From NCBI GenBank assembly GCA_029777935.1, contig JAKORH010000421.1, forward strand, positions 1 through 6,755: DNA of 6,755 nucleotides, given 5' to 3'. Shown here one piece after another: positions 6,510 to 6,755 of this stretch. The stretch is from Pseudomonadota bacterium (GTDB lineage Bacteria > Pseudomonadota > Gammaproteobacteria > Burkholderiales > Burkholderiaceae). How positions within the stretch are numbered: position 1 is the first letter of the stretch; the number at the start of each line of letters is the position of its first letter. The position numbers and the translations under genes are program-made. The notes below the pieces were generated by a model. It did no database searches. It was given only the letters and a program-made list of their open reading frames with translations, and had not been told where the DNA came from.

Positions 6510-6582
6510 GTCATCCCCGCGAAGGCGGGGATCCAGTGGCGTGCATCGAAAGAGGCTGGATTCCCGCTTCCGCGCACTGCTG
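6510..6582. repeat. Two-hairpin intergenic repeat, TTCCCGC type, copy 3 (second half decayed)
   Basis: Lies between the edge gene and uvrD, both on the minus strand. GTCA (6510-6513), then a 7-bp stem TCCCCGC/GCGGGGA (6514-6520 with 6525-6531, loop GAAG), then TCCAG and, further on, CTGGA (6556-6560). The second hairpin keeps its left arm TTCCCGC (6561-6567) but its right arm (6572-6578) pairs at only three bases and the closing TGAC is lost. The right boundary is approximate. Confidence 0.75.
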
Positions 6583-6595
6583 TCCGGGATAATTT

Positions 6596-6755
6596 TCATG
6601 CGAACAGGGCGGGTTGTAGGCGGGCGAATTCGGCGTGCTGCTGTCTTCGTCGTCGCAGCATTTCGGTTTCGGTGGCGGGGCGCTGAAACAGCGTGGCGCG
6701 CACCTCGCCGAGCAGTTGCCACAAGCTGAGGGTCAGCCCATGGGTCTGCCGATAC
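6596..6755 (-). CDS. C-terminal end of an unrecognised protein (partial, runs off right edge)
   Basis: On the minus strand a frame is open from the right edge to TGA at 6598-6596, giving 52 residues that begin YRQTHGLTLSLWQLLGEVRA and end EFARLQPALFA. Codon use (many codons ending in C or G) resembles the neighbours, and the middle is strongly basic (ML followed by four Arg, then QQ). Its stop sits just before the decayed repeat copy that separates it from uvrD; the gene-to-gene gap is 143 bp in the same direction. I do not recognise the family. Being only a fragment it could also be a chance open frame; the sequence looks like a helical C-terminal tail. Confidence 0.45.
   Translation of the reverse strand, partial: YRQTHGLTLSLWQLLGEVRATLFQRPATETEMLRRRRQQHAEFARLQPALFA

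Noticed and set aside
1727..6582. CRISPR array
   Set aside because: The repeat copies are one to a few kilobases apart, one per intergenic gap, with no regular spacers and no cas genes.
6453..6595. SOS (LexA) box upstream of uvrD
   Set aside because: No CTG-N10-CAG spacing was found. A TAGAAT at 6462-6467 (minus) resembles a -10 box but has no matching -35 and lies only nine bases from the ATG.
6495..6722. 75-codon open frame on the minus strand
   Set aside because: It runs through the palindromic repeat, giving the LDPRLRGDD peptide typical of translated repeats, and competes with a more gene-like frame ending at 6596.

Overview
The window is ordinary high-GC chromosomal DNA, most likely from a betaproteobacterium of the Burkholderiales or a close relative. 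The call rests on strong G/C preference at third codon positions, on the protein families (a BPSS1780-type membrane protein, a DUF2782-type secreted protein, an APH-fold homoserine kinase encoded away from other thr genes), and on gene order. I recall polA, thrB, the BPSS1780-type gene and uvrD lying close together in this group, but could not check that here.

Layout from left to right: the first 318 codons of polA (minus strand, running off the left edge); a LOG-family nucleotide phosphoribohydrolase gene (plus) whose start codon overlaps that of polA head-to-head; a small exported DUF2782-like protein (plus); thrB, homoserine kinase (plus); a multi-pass BPSS1780-type membrane protein (plus); uvrD, DNA helicase II (minus, converging on the membrane-protein gene); and at the right edge the last 52 codons of an unrecognised minus-strand gene. 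polA and uvrD are both repair genes, but they are about 3.3 kb apart and probably not co-transcribed. The four plus-strand genes between them run in one direction with gaps of 129, 72 and 158 bp, so they may be partly co-transcribed but are not tightly coupled. There is no gene-free stretch over 300 bp.

The notable material is between the genes. Every gap longer than 100 bp holds a palindromic repeat of about 70-80 bp with one layout: GTCR, a 7-bp stem with a 4-nt loop, a short middle, a second 7-4-7 hairpin, then YGAC. Three copies belong to a 'TTCCCGC' type and one to a 'CCCCGGC' type. The first stems differ between copies by paired changes that keep pairing. A different GC-rich two-hairpin repeat lies in frame inside polA, in the region expected to link the 5' nuclease to the rest of Pol I.

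I found no new multi-gene system, no RNA gene, CRISPR array, transposase or prophage gene. The main points for follow-up are the repeat family, the repeat-derived segment of Pol I, and the polA/LOG start codons sharing one CATG.
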